Origin: Wolinella sp052170135 | GTDB lineage: Bacteria; Campylobacterota; Campylobacteria; Campylobacterales; Helicobacteraceae | Assembly: GCA_052170135.1 (NCBI GenBank) | Contig: JBQNBC010000013.1 | Location: forward strand, 1 to 46,595 | DNA length: 46,595 nucleotides | Reading direction: 5' to 3' | In this document: positions 33,148 through 42,908 of the stretch, in pieces | Layout of the letters: each line of letters starts with the position of its first letter | Numbering within the stretch: position 1 is the first letter of the stretch | The notes under the pieces: model-generated | Seen by the model: only the letters and a program-made list of their open reading frames with translations | Told to the model about the DNA's origin: nothing | Database searches by the model: none | Made by a program: the position numbers and the translations under genes

Positions 33148-34578
33148 CGCCGTCGTGTGCCACTGCGAAATCCAATACGGCTCTAGCCTACGTCGCGTGG
33201 GTGCGCTACGAGAATAGTCATCAAGAGAATCGCTTGATGATTCCGTGAGGAATCGTGAAAATATGAGCCGTGGGAAAATCACCCCAGTCAAAGCCACTAT
33301 AAAATGACGCTAGCTCTGCACGATTCTTCATTCACTCCTAAATCTAAGCAAAATCACACAAGAATCACCGCAAAGAATTGCAAGTCCTGAGATTATTCAC
33401 GCAAAAATCCACAACAAACCATTCTCGCCACAATGTGCTATCCTCCCTAGCCCGCTCTATTCATTACACTATTTAAAAAAATCTAGCACTCTATTTTCAT
33501 AACCCGACATAAGAGCTATTTAATGGGGGATAAAATACCACTCTGTACGCCAAAAACGTGTAAGCGAAGCTTGCGCGCAACACCTATACTTTTAGTAGCT
33601 ACATAAGAGTAGCTCCATGACCGCGATTTAGAATTTTTGAGAGAGGCGAGCGATAGGAACTAGGGCCACTTGTAAAGATTATCACTGATACAAGGATGGA
33701 GACCCTCAAGTCAAAAGATGTCTACAAGGAAAACAATCTAAAACATAGCGCGTATACAGATTAGATACATGAACTTGGCGGGCTAGCGGGAATGCAATCT
33801 TTAATCTAATCCGAGGAAATAGCGTGCTATATCGTGAGATTCTCTTTGACGTATGAAAAAGATGGGTGTAAATAATCTCAAATACTACAAGGGTGCGCCT
33901 CACGCCTATCGATAACTTGGAGCTACTACTACCATAGAAGGCTCTAAGAGCAAAACTAGAATCGATGAGTAGCGAGCAGAGAGCCTAATTCCTAGAGGGT
34001 ATCGGCACAAAAGCAGTCACAGTAGTAGCTATACGATGATCGCTAGTCCGGCATACAGAGTCATCACTCCAGCGGTCTATTAAATCGCCTTACTAAGGCT
34101 AAAGAAAAAGTATGAGCGCGAGCAAATCGCAAATAAGCCAGGAGAAGAATCTCAAGAGAATCAAGAAGATAAAAAAGACTAAAACCACGCGAAAGCTATG
34201 TGTTTTGCAAAAGTCTAGCGCGCCATGCCAAAATACTTTGGACTTACCAAAGCACGGGCGCACTAAAGTGGTACAAAAACTGCGCTTCTGCCTTGGATTC
34301 CTAACTTAAGCGCACTGCGAGAATCGACTCACAAATCCTGTGTGTTGCAAAAGAATCAAAGCAGAAGAATCGCGCCACCACCCCCTCGCACAAGAATCCA
34401 ACCCTCGTATCAAGCACGCGCCAAAGCCACAAACTCAAAAAACGCACGATTCTCTGCCGATCATCCATGCTTACTAAGCCTACGCAAGAATCTAGGCAAA
34501 CCCAGCTATCACAAAAAATCCACAGGAGAACCCAGCCTCAAGATCCCCGATAAGCCTATTGTCAGCTTAGATTCTTCG
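33148..34578. other. Gene-poor 1.4-kb region
   Basis: No gene could be supported. Two plus-strand open frames (34112-34309, 34342-34689) are low-complexity, rich in K, S and P, with no ribosome site or recognisable motif. A plus-strand frame around 33690-33900 reads METLKSKDVYKENNLKHSAY and then IHELGGLAGMQSLI with three stops, which may be a decayed gene of unknown family. AGAATC hexamers are dense, so the DNA looks native and not newly acquired. Confidence 0.5.
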
Positions 34579-34896
34579 CTAGTTACCAATCAGGGTGATA
34601 TCAATTTCGCGTGGCTCGCCAAAAAAGTCCTCAACTCCCGCACGCTCATACTCCTTGATAATCCCCATTCTATGGAGTTTTTCGAGTGATAAATAGCGCA
34701 AGTAAACCTCTAAAGCCTCGGCAATCTCCTTATGCTCCAGGGCGCGTTTGCCTGTATTTAGCGCAAGGTCTGTTATCGCCTGTATTAGCTTTGGGATTTC
34801 TACTTTTGGATTCTCCTTTACCTGCTCCGCCTCGCCTAATAGCGAGGAGAGCTGCTCATCTGAAAGATTTTGCGGGAGATACAAAGAGGTCGCCAT
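34579..34896 (-). CDS. Small uncharacterised protein downstream of cyclophilin
   Basis: 105 aa, mostly helical, acidic, no signal peptide or membrane segment. Its ATG shares one base with the cyclophilin stop (TAATG), which argues that it is a real, translationally coupled gene. Segments such as PKLIQAITDLALNTGKRALE suggest a helical bundle. Not recognised. Confidence 0.7.
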   Translation of the reverse strand: MATSLYLPQNLSDEQLSSLLGEAEQVKENPKVEIPKLIQAITDLALNTGKRALEHKEIAEALEVYLRYLSLEKLHRMGIIKEYERAGVEDFFGEPREIDITLIGN

Positions 34897-35399
34897 TATG
34901 CATGACTTGAAATTGTGATTTTTATCATCTTGTCGCCCTGCTTAATTTTTGCAAGCACAGCTAGGCTATCACTATCGCTCGGGTCAATTTGCCCAAAAAC
35001 AGTGTGTTCGCCATCAAGATGTGGCTGTGGTGCAAATGTAATAAAAAACTGACTGCCGCCCGTATCACGCCCAGCGTGTGCCATGCTTAGCGTGCCTTTT
35101 AGATGTTTATGTGGATTATTCGCCACCTCACACTTTATCGCATAGCCAGGACCACCAGTGCCAGTCCCCTCTGGACATCCGCCCTGTGCTACAAAGCCAG
35201 GAATCACACGATGAAACTTCAATCCATCGTAAAATCCACTCTCAGCCAACTCAGCGAAATTTGCCACTGTTTGCGGTGCTTCTTCTGGAAAGAGCGTGAT
35301 GTTCAACTCACCATGATCTGTATAGATGGTAGCGTAACGTAGATTTGCAAGCTCTTCTGCGGATTTCTTAAACTCTTTGATCTCTTTTTTAAAAAACAT
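34896..35399 (-). CDS. ppiA: Peptidyl-prolyl cis-trans isomerase, cyclophilin type
   Basis: Cyclophilin, 167 aa from ATG 35399 (MFFKKEIKEFKKSAEELANL), which has AAGGA upstream; the in-frame codons above it are not supported. Motifs are FHRVIPGFVAQGG with the catalytic Arg, and MAHAGRDTGGSQFFITFAP. The H. pylori homologue is similarly short. No clear signal peptide, so it is probably cytoplasmic. It is followed, with a one-base overlap, by a small unknown gene. Confidence 0.94.
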   Translation of the reverse strand: MFFKKEIKEFKKSAEELANLRYATIYTDHGELNITLFPEEAPQTVANFAELAESGFYDGLKFHRVIPGFVAQGGCPEGTGTGGPGYAIKCEVANNPHKHLKGTLSMAHAGRDTGGSQFFITFAPQPHLDGEHTVFGQIDPSDSDSLAVLAKIKQGDKMIKITISSHA

Positions 35400-35469
35400 C
35401 TTTCTAATCCTTTTTAGCATAAAATTTATGTCAATATTCTATTAGAGTCGTGCTGAAAAAAGGGAGAAA

Positions 35470-36216
35470 ATGCGCTTTTTTCTTATCATTGTGTTTTTTG
35501 TTCTAAGCGTGCTAGCAGATAGCCAAAACATTACAAAAGAATCTCGTGCAAACATCGATTCTCCGCTTGTAAAGATTGTGCGCCTAAGCTCAAAAATCAA
35601 TGAAAATGGCACACAAAAAAGCTATGGGATCTGGCTTAAAGGTGGCTTTATACTTGCATCTAGCAAAGCAGTATATCGTGAAACCCCTCTGCTATTTGCC
35701 AATAATATAGGGGTTGAAACTATTGAAATCCCTGGTAATGTCTTTATTAGATTTGGCAAAGCAAGCGTAATAGGTGTAGATGCTGATCGCGCACTCGCCT
35801 TGCTTGCGATGGATTCTTTTAGTGATAGGTATGGGAATTTACTGACACAAAAAAACACATCGCACATATCGACACTACAACGCGGAATCGATATGCAAAG
35901 CCAAGAATATAACCCATCTCAAGGCTATCTGCGTGCGTCTGAAGGGGAAATGGGGGATTTTACCCTAGAAGAGAGTCTGCCAAGAGATGAGCCTCTAGGT
36001 AGTAGCTGGTGGGATACAAGCGGGAATCTAATGGCTTTTACCACAGAGAAAAATGGTGAGCTTGCCAGGATTGACATAAACGTAGTGCGCGACTTTTTAT
36101 GTGAAATAAAAGAAAATAAAATCATGTTAAGAAACATCGATGAATTACTTGAAAATATCAACTGTAACAATAAAGATAGCGACAAAACATCCCCTAAAGT
36201 GGCAAATTTCAAGTAA
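35470..36216 (+). CDS. Exported uncharacterised protein, possible inactive trypsin-like fold
   Basis: 248 aa with an N-terminal signal peptide (MRFFLIIVFFVLSVLADSQN). The segment from about 33 to 120 (SYGIWLKGGFILASSKAVY, then DADRALALLAMDSF) has a rhythm reminiscent of trypsin-like DegP domains, but no catalytic Ser or GNSGG motif is visible, so it would be inactive if related. The C-terminal 60 aa are polar. It lies 37 bp upstream of gyrA on the same strand. Function unknown. Confidence 0.7.
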   Translation: MRFFLIIVFFVLSVLADSQNITKESRANIDSPLVKIVRLSSKINENGTQKSYGIWLKGGFILASSKAVYRETPLLFANNIGVETIEIPGNVFIRFGKASVIGVDADRALALLAMDSFSDRYGNLLTQKNTSHISTLQRGIDMQSQEYNPSQGYLRASEGEMGDFTLEESLPRDEPLGSSWWDTSGNLMAFTTEKNGELARIDINVVRDFLCEIKENKIMLRNIDELLENINCNNKDSDKTSPKVANFK

Positions 36217-36253
36217 TTTTAGGCAAAATCTCAGGTAAATTTTAGGAGGCTAG

Positions 36254-38728
36254 ATGAGTGATTTACTAACCAATAGCGAAGATATCAAAGAAGTTAACAT
36301 TGAAGATTCTGTAAAGGATAGCTACCTAGACTACTCAATGAGCGTCATTGTAGGGCGTGCACTGCCTGATGCGAGAGATGGACTAAAACCCGTTCATAGG
36401 CGGATTCTCTATGCAATGCACGAGCTAGGCGTAACGTCACGCGCTGCTTATAAAAAGAGTGCGAGAATCGTCGGGGACGTCATAGGTAAATACCACCCAC
36501 ATGGCGATACAGCAGTTTATGATGCACTTGTGCGCATGGCACAGGACTTCTCCATGCGCCTTGAGCTCGTCGATGGACAGGGTAACTTTGGATCAATTGA
36601 TGGCGACAACGCTGCTGCTATGCGATACACAGAAGCACGAATGACTCAAGCTAGCGAGGAGATTCTGCGCGATATCGAGAAGGATACAGTTGATTTCGTA
36701 TCAAACTATGACGATACGCTAAAAGAGCCAGATGTGCTCCCTAGTCGGATACCAAATCTCCTAGTAAATGGCTCAAATGGAATCGCGGTAGGGATGGCGA
36801 CTAATATCCCGCCACACAGAATCGATGAAGTAGTTGATGCGCTAATCCACCTAATAGACAATCCGGCTGCGGAGCTTGAAGATTTAATGAGCTTCATAGA
36901 AGGTCCGGATTTTCCAACAGGGGGGATAATTTACGGCAAGCAGGGAATCCTTGAGGCATACCGCACAGGACGCGGAAGAATCAAGGTGCGCGCCAAAACC
37001 CACATTGAAAAAAATAAAACAAAAGACATTATCGTCATTGATGAAGTGCCATACCAAACGAATAAAGCGCGCCTAGTCGAGCAGATTGCCGAGCTTGCAA
37101 AAGAAAAAGTCATCGATGGGATCTCAGAAGTACGTGACGAGTCCGACAGAGAAGGAATCCGCGTTGTTATCGAGCTCAAAAAGGACGCGATGAGTGAAAT
37201 CGTGCTAAACCACCTCTTTAAATCAACGGCAATGGAGATAACATTCGGGATTATCCTGCTTGCGATCCACAATAAAGAGCCAAAGATTTTCACACTTTTA
37301 GAGCTTTTAAACCTCTTCTTAAATCATCGAAAAACAGTTGTAATCCGCCGAACTATTTTTGAACTAGAGAAGGCAAAGGCGCGCGCGCATATCCTAGAAG
37401 GACTAAGAATCGCACTCGACCACATCGATGAAATTGTCGCACTAATTCGAGCTTCAAGCGATGCAAAAGAGGCAAAAGATGCCCTGGTGGCGCGCTTTGG
37501 TTTAAGTGAGATTCAAGCACAGGCGATTCTTGATATGCGCTTGCAGCGATTAACAGGACTAGAGCGCGAAAAAATAGAAAACGAATACAGAGAACTTTTA
37601 GCTGAAATAGAACGATTAATGGGAATCTTACGCAGTGAAGAGCAGCTAAATGAGATAATCAAAGTTGAGCTACTCGAGGCAAAAGATCGATTCTCTACAA
37701 AACGAAAAACAAGCCTTGAAGAAGATTACGAAAGTATTGATATTGAGGATTTAATCCCAAATGAGCCTACAGTAGTAACAATGAGCCATCGCGGCTACGT
37801 AAAACGCGTACCTTTGCGTGCTTATGAAAAGCAAAATCGTGGTGGCAAAGGCAAAATATCTGGCAATACGCATGATGATGACTTTATCGAGAGTTTCTTT
37901 GTCTCAAACACACACGATACGATCCTGTTTATCACCGACAAAGGGCAACTCTACTGGCTGAAAGTCTACAAGATTCCCGAGGCGGGACGCACAGCAATTG
38001 GCAAAGCAGTCGTCAACCTAATTCAAATTGCGCCTGATGAAAAGATTATGGCGACAATTACAACGCAGGATTTTAACGATGATAAGTCGCTGATGTTCTT
38101 CACTAAAAACGGAATCGTAAAGCGAAGCAACCTGAGTGAATTCAAAAATATAAGAAGCGTGGGAATCCGAGCCATAAACCTAGATGATACGGACGAGCTG
38201 GTCACGGCGAAAATCATCGATTCTAGAGTGAAAGAGATTTTTGTCGCCACATACAAAGGTATGTGTATTCGATTCCCAGTCGAAGATACGCGTGAAATAG
38301 GACGCGTGGCGCGTGGTGTAACAGGAATCCGCTTCAAAGAGAGCGAAGACTATGTAGTCGGTGCAACAACAATAAAAGACGAAAATGAAGAGTTGCTAAC
38401 AGTCAGCGAAAAGGGGATCGGCAAGCGCACTGAGGCAGAAGAGTATCGCCTGCAAAGCCGTGGTGGCAAGGGCGTAATAGCAATGAAGCTCACACCAAAA
38501 ACAGGTAGCCTCGTAGGCGTGGTAAATGTCGATGAGAGCATGGACTTGATGCTTTTAACCAGTACAGGCAAAATGATCCGCGTCGATATGCAGACTATTC
38601 GCAAGGCTGGTCGTAATACAAGTGGCGTAATTATCGTTAATGTTAGCGATGACAAGGTCGTATCAATCGCTAGGTGCCCAAAAGAAGAGGTGAGTGAAGA
38701 AGAGGATGGGCTAGACATATCAGAATAA
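36254..38728 (+). CDS. gyrA: DNA gyrase subunit A
   Basis: Type II topoisomerase subunit that introduces negative supercoils. 824 aa: winged-helix/tower with the quinolone-determining region GKYHPHGDTAVYDALV, catalytic Tyr125 (AAAMRYTEARM), the long coiled coil, then the beta-pinwheel with a GyrA-box-like NRGGKGKISG. Codon 86 is Thr and codon 90 Asp, the wild-type residues of quinolone-susceptible Campylobacter. GGAGG precedes the ATG. Downstream are the HP0702 homologue and flgR, as in H. pylori. Confidence 0.98.
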   Translation: MSDLLTNSEDIKEVNIEDSVKDSYLDYSMSVIVGRALPDARDGLKPVHRRILYAMHELGVTSRAAYKKSARIVGDVIGKYHPHGDTAVYDALVRMAQDFSMRLELVDGQGNFGSIDGDNAAAMRYTEARMTQASEEILRDIEKDTVDFVSNYDDTLKEPDVLPSRIPNLLVNGSNGIAVGMATNIPPHRIDEVVDALIHLIDNPAAELEDLMSFIEGPDFPTGGIIYGKQGILEAYRTGRGRIKVRAKTHIEKNKTKDIIVIDEVPYQTNKARLVEQIAELAKEKVIDGISEVRDESDREGIRVVIELKKDAMSEIVLNHLFKSTAMEITFGIILLAIHNKEPKIFTLLELLNLFLNHRKTVVIRRTIFELEKAKARAHILEGLRIALDHIDEIVALIRASSDAKEAKDALVARFGLSEIQAQAILDMRLQRLTGLEREKIENEYRELLAEIERLMGILRSEEQLNEIIKVELLEAKDRFSTKRKTSLEEDYESIDIEDLIPNEPTVVTMSHRGYVKRVPLRAYEKQNRGGKGKISGNTHDDDFIESFFVSNTHDTILFITDKGQLYWLKVYKIPEAGRTAIGKAVVNLIQIAPDEKIMATITTQDFNDDKSLMFFTKNGIVKRSNLSEFKNIRSVGIRAINLDDTDELVTAKIIDSRVKEIFVATYKGMCIRFPVEDTREIGRVARGVTGIRFKESEDYVVGATTIKDENEELLTVSEKGIGKRTEAEEYRLQSRGGKGVIAMKLTPKTGSLVGVVNVDESMDLMLLTSTGKMIRVDMQTIRKAGRNTSGVIIVNVSDDKVVSIARCPKEEVSEEEDGLDISE

Positions 38729-38844
38729 GCCACTAAAATTATAAACGTGGCGCAACTCTATGGGGTTTGGCTAGCCTTTATAATCGTGCAAAGAATCGAA
38801 AATAAGCTAGATTTTTAAACAGAAATATCTTATAAAGAGGCTTG

Positions 38845-39240
38845 GTGAGATTTATATCTTTTTGTGCACTTATGCTTGCTACACCTCTAATTGGGGCGGA
38901 GAGCTACATACTCTCCTACCGCATAGCCGTGCGTGATGGCATCGTGATAAACCAAAGATACAACGTTGCAAAAGCAATGGTTAACACAGGGAAATACACG
39001 CTAAAAGGTGAATGCCAGCTAACAATAGAAAAGGAGCACAGAAGTGCATTTAGATTCTTAAAGGAATCGCCAGAAGATATATTGACATGCCTCTTTAGGC
39101 ATGATGTTGGACTTAGAGATGATACAAGCACCAATAACCATCGCTCCAAATCCACAACAACGCTCCAAATCGCGCCCACGCACGTTATTGTTGAGTTTAA
39201 AGACAGATTAACTATAATGAAAATAATCCAGCCAAAATAG
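38845..39240 (+). CDS. Small exported protein (HP0702 homologue)
   Basis: 131 aa from the GTG at 38845 (a TTG directly before it is the alternative), after AAAGAGG. It has an N-terminal signal peptide (FISFCALMLATPLIGA). It contains two cysteines (ECQL, LTCLF) that may form a disulfide. It sits between gyrA and flgR, the same place as HP0702 in H. pylori, and ends 14 bp before flgR. Function unknown. Confidence 0.8.
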   Translation: MRFISFCALMLATPLIGAESYILSYRIAVRDGIVINQRYNVAKAMVNTGKYTLKGECQLTIEKEHRSAFRFLKESPEDILTCLFRHDVGLRDDTSTNNHRSKSTTTLQIAPTHVIVEFKDRLTIMKIIQPK

Positions 39241-39253
39241 AGAGCCAAAAGCT

Positions 39254-40567
39254 ATGAAAATTGCGATTGTAGAAGATGATATAAACATGCGAAAATCCAT
39301 GGAAATTGCCCTTGGCGAATATCCAGAGTTTGAGATAGTTTCATTTAAAAGCGCGAAAGATGCAATAAAAAAACTTGACGATACTATTGATTTAATCGTA
39401 ACTGATATAAATATGCCAGGCATGGATGGAATCGAGTTTCTTGAAAGGCTAGATGGGCGATACGAAGCGATAATAATCACTGGGAATGCCACGCTAAACA
39501 AGGCGATAGAATCTATTCGCCTTGGCGTTAAAGATTTCCTAACAAAGCCATTTGAGATTGAAACACTTGTAAAGGCAATTGAACGCAGTCAAAAAGCACA
39601 AGCCATGGAGCGCAGTCAAAAAAACAGGAGCGATAAGGCGCACAAACACAAAAAGGAGGAAACAGGATTTATTGCCACATCAAATGCTCTCTCAAGTGCA
39701 CTAAAAATAGTCGAGCGCGCAGCAAATACTGATGCTTCGATTCTTTTGCTTGGCGAAAGTGGAGTTGGGAAAGAAGTATTTGCCTCGCATATCCATAAGC
39801 TATCTCAAAGAAAATCTGCACCATTTATCGCAATAAATATGGCTGCAATTCCTGATAATCTCCTAGAATCTGAGCTTTTTGGCTATGAAAAAGGGGCATT
39901 TACAGATGCCACCGAAGAACGCGCGGGCAAAATTGAATCGGCAAATGGTGGAACGCTCTTTTTAGACGAGATAGGTGAAATGCCAATGAACCTACAGGCA
40001 AAGATTCTTCGCGTTTTGCAAGAAAAGGAGGTAGTGCGCCTGGGGAGTAGCAAGCCCATAAAGGTTGAATTTCGTGTGGTTGCCGCAACAAATGCAAATA
40101 TAGAAGCGAAGATTTTAGCAGGTGAGTTTAGGGAGGATTTATATTTTAGGCTACAGACGATTCCAGTGAGAATCCCACCTCTTAGAGAGCGAAAAGAGGA
40201 GATAGTGCCCCTGTGCATGTGGCGGCTAGAAAGAGTATGCGAGCAGTATGGACTACCGATAAAGTCCATAAGCAAAGAGGCAGAGCAGGAGCTACTAGAA
40301 TACAGCTGGCCTGGCAATATACGTGAGCTACTTTCAGTCATAGAGCGCGCGGCTATTTTGAGTGATGGCGATGAGATTTTGAGCGATGACCTTTTTTTGA
40401 GCAGTCGGGAAAGCAGAGGCAATCGTGTCAAGAATCTAGAAAAAAATCTACTCATCGAAACACTAGGAATATCACAAAGCCTTAATGAAGCAGCCATAAC
40501 GCTAGGAATCACTGAAGAGATGTTAAAAAATAAAATGGCAAAATATGCCATTTTATCACCATTTTAA
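39254..40567 (+). CDS. flgR: Sigma-54-dependent response regulator FlgR (NtrC family)
   Basis: This is the activator of sigma-54 flagellar genes, phosphorylated by the FlgS kinase. The receiver domain has acidic E7/D8/D9, phosphoacceptor D51 and K98. The AAA+ domain has Walker A GESGVGKE (167-174), the sigma-54 contact loop GAFTDA (214-219) and Walker B TLFLDEIGE (234-242). Unlike H. pylori FlgR (about 381 aa, no DNA-binding domain), this 437-aa protein retains a C-terminal stretch with a Fis-like pattern (NEAAITLGITEEMLKNKMAK), as in C. jejuni. It is shortly followed by asd. Confidence 0.93.
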   Translation: MKIAIVEDDINMRKSMEIALGEYPEFEIVSFKSAKDAIKKLDDTIDLIVTDINMPGMDGIEFLERLDGRYEAIIITGNATLNKAIESIRLGVKDFLTKPFEIETLVKAIERSQKAQAMERSQKNRSDKAHKHKKEETGFIATSNALSSALKIVERAANTDASILLLGESGVGKEVFASHIHKLSQRKSAPFIAINMAAIPDNLLESELFGYEKGAFTDATEERAGKIESANGGTLFLDEIGEMPMNLQAKILRVLQEKEVVRLGSSKPIKVEFRVVAATNANIEAKILAGEFREDLYFRLQTIPVRIPPLRERKEEIVPLCMWRLERVCEQYGLPIKSISKEAEQELLEYSWPGNIRELLSVIERAAILSDGDEILSDDLFLSSRESRGNRVKNLEKNLLIETLGISQSLNEAAITLGITEEMLKNKMAKYAILSPF

Positions 40568-40584
40568 ACCAAGGAAAGATAATT

Positions 40585-41619
40585 ATGAAGCTATACAACA
40601 TAGCCGTCGTAGGTGCTACTGGAGCAGTCGGTGAGGAAATCTTTAAGATTCTTGAAGAGCGAAATTTCCCAGTAGGCGAGATACTACCGCTTGCAAGTGC
40701 TAGAAGCACTGGAAGTGATGTGGAGTTCAAAGGTAAGAATCACAAAGTTGTCGAGCTAACTGAAGATATATTTAAAAAACACAAAATCGATATAGCATTT
40801 TTCAGCGCAGGGGGTAGTGTTAGTGCGAAGTTCGCTCCATTGGCAGCACAAAGTGGCGCAGTTGTCATCGACAATACAAGCCATTTTAGAATGGAGAAAG
40901 ATGTCCCACTAGTAGTACCAGAGGTAAACCCAGAAGATATTTCCCTATGGAAAAAAACAGGAATCATAGCAAACCCAAACTGCTCAACAATACAAATGGT
41001 ACAGGTGCTTAAACCACTTCATGACGCATTCACTATCGAGCGTGTCGATGTCAGCACCTACCAAGCAACAAGTGGGGCGGGGAAAAAGGGCATGGAGGAG
41101 CTAGTATATCAAATGCAAAAATTCTTTGACTTTAGTCTCTCTGAGTGCGAGCCAGAGGTCTTTGCCCATCAAATCGCACTAAACCTAATCCCGCATATTG
41201 ACGTCTTCCAAGACAACGACTACACAAAAGAAGAGATGAAAATGATCAAAGAGACAAACAAGATCATGCACTCAGACTTCGCCCTCAGTGCGACATGTGT
41301 GCGTGTACCTGTATTGCGTAGCCACAGCGAGAGCATTACAATTCGCTTTAAGAATCCAGTCGATTCTACTCGTGCGCGCGAGATTCTCTCTGCTGCGCCA
41401 AGCATTGTTGTCATCGATGAGCCCAAAAATAAAAAATATCCAATGCCACTAATAGCCACAGATACAGATGAGACATACGTAGGTAGGATCAGAAAAGACA
41501 TATACGATGAGCGAATTCTCCATCTTTGGTGTGTAGCAGATCAAATACGCGTTGGTGCGGCAACAAATGCTGTGAGAATTGCACAAAAGTGGATTGAGAT
41601 GGAGAAAAATAGTCAATGA
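40585..41619 (+). CDS. asd: Aspartate-semialdehyde dehydrogenase
   Basis: It reduces aspartyl-4-phosphate to the semialdehyde on the path to lysine, diaminopimelate, threonine and methionine. 344 aa. NADP-binding VVGATGAVGEE is at residues 8-18, the catalytic Cys133 lies in NPNCSTIQM, and the ATSGAGKKGMEE loop is typical. AAGGA precedes the ATG. Its stop overlaps the start of the downstream membrane protein gene by 4 bp. Confidence 0.97.
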   Translation: MKLYNIAVVGATGAVGEEIFKILEERNFPVGEILPLASARSTGSDVEFKGKNHKVVELTEDIFKKHKIDIAFFSAGGSVSAKFAPLAAQSGAVVIDNTSHFRMEKDVPLVVPEVNPEDISLWKKTGIIANPNCSTIQMVQVLKPLHDAFTIERVDVSTYQATSGAGKKGMEELVYQMQKFFDFSLSECEPEVFAHQIALNLIPHIDVFQDNDYTKEEMKMIKETNKIMHSDFALSATCVRVPVLRSHSESITIRFKNPVDSTRAREILSAAPSIVVIDEPKNKKYPMPLIATDTDETYVGRIRKDIYDERILHLWCVADQIRVGAATNAVRIAQKWIEMEKNSQ

Positions 41620-42128
41620 AGAATCTTTTTGAGCAGTTGCTTTGGAACAGTCGACTATTTGTGATTTTTGCCGTTGTGCTTTCGCTGCTTGGGGCGATTG
41701 CACTATTTTTTGTCGCAAGTGCAGATATTTTCAAAGCAGCCCTTAAGACTGTCAGCTACTATAGAGGATTGCTACCAGCAGATGCTGATATACACGAGAT
41801 TCTTTTAAGCAATATTATTATGGCGGTTGATTTGTATCTCATTGCAGTCGTGCTTTTGATTTTTGCTTTTGGACTATATGAGCTTTTCATCGCCAAAATT
41901 GAGTTTGTAGAGGAGCAGGTCAGCTCGAAAATACTAGAAATACACACACTTGATCAGCTAAAAGACAAGCTAGCTAAAGTGATTGTGATGGTGCTAATTG
42001 TGAGCTTTTTCAACCGCGTACTACACATGGAGATGACAAATCCGCTTGATATGCTCTATTTTGCCATCAGTATTTTTGCACTTGCGCTAGCACTATACTT
42101 CTTGCATAAAGATGGAGGCAAGCACTAA
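41616..42128 (+). CDS. UPF0114 (YqhA-like) membrane protein
   Basis: 170 aa with about four transmembrane helices and the family phrases LWNSRLFVIFAVVLSLLGAI and YLIAVVLLIFAFGLYELFIA. The ATG overlaps the asd stop as ATGA. Similar proteins occur in H. pylori (UPF0114). Function unknown; the operon with asd is probably not functional linkage. Confidence 0.9.
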   Translation: MKNLFEQLLWNSRLFVIFAVVLSLLGAIALFFVASADIFKAALKTVSYYRGLLPADADIHEILLSNIIMAVDLYLIAVVLLIFAFGLYELFIAKIEFVEEQVSSKILEIHTLDQLKDKLAKVIVMVLIVSFFNRVLHMEMTNPLDMLYFAISIFALALALYFLHKDGGKH

Positions 42129-42755
42129 ATGAAAAGAATATTTCAACTCTTTTTACTAGCCATATTGCCGCTTATAGCTAGCGAACAGCATGCAGGCGTA
42201 GAGCACCTAGGGATATGCGTGCAATCACTCGAAAGAAGTGAATTTATCCGCTATCTAAGAGTAAATAATTCTAACATGCACGAAAACAAAGAAGATAAAA
42301 TTGCACAGTGCGTGCGCTACTACAAGCATATTTTCGAGATTCTCAAAGAATCAGACAAAGTAACTTTTGGTGTCAACTTTCTTGTCAAGGGTGCAGATTT
42401 TCCTGATAAGCTCAAATGGGAAACTGAAGAATCGTTTCGTCTTAGCTTAAAAAGCGCGCTCAAAGAGCTTGGTATAAGCGCAAATGTAGCACAAGCACAC
42501 GCACTTGAGAAGCATGATTTTGACCTAACAATACTACTAGAAAAAGAAGGTAGCTATCTATATGGACAGATGAAATTTAATTTTTCTGGCTTCCTAGATA
42601 GTTCGCTTAATCCATACTCAAACGCACTCCTGCTTGCAACACCAGTACAAAACATAGAGAAAATAAAACCTCACATAAGCTTTAATCTCAGACAGTTTGT
42701 TGCTATTTTTAGTGATATTAACTCAATAAAACTAGCCGAGCAAGGCGAAAAGTGA
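42129..42755 (+). CDS. Exported uncharacterised protein
   Basis: 208 aa with a signal peptide (RIFQLFLLAILPLIAS) and two cysteines (LGICVQ, AQCVRY). The ATG directly follows the UPF0114 stop, so it is the third gene of the asd unit. The body is alpha/beta with no recognised domain. Function unknown. Confidence 0.75.
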   Translation: MKRIFQLFLLAILPLIASEQHAGVEHLGICVQSLERSEFIRYLRVNNSNMHENKEDKIAQCVRYYKHIFEILKESDKVTFGVNFLVKGADFPDKLKWETEESFRLSLKSALKELGISANVAQAHALEKHDFDLTILLEKEGSYLYGQMKFNFSGFLDSSLNPYSNALLLATPVQNIEKIKPHISFNLRQFVAIFSDINSIKLAEQGEK

Positions 42756-42908
42756 TGACTTTTTATAATGTTGTTATATCGCCTCTTTTGGGCATACCGC
42801 TATTGCTTTTAGACAAAAATACAGCACCAAAATGTGTGCACAATTTTTTAAAATTACCTATCGATTCTTGTCGAGCACACAATAAAATAATTTAATTAAG
42901 GAGAATCT

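Noticed and set aside
34112..34689. Two plus-strand open frames in the gene-poor region
   Set aside because: Low-complexity lysine, serine and proline composition, no ribosome site, and the second overlaps the well-supported minus-strand gene at 34579-34896.
36254..36523. Quinolone resistance in GyrA
   Set aside because: Codons 86 and 90 are Thr and Asp, the susceptible residues, so no resistance change is present in this region.
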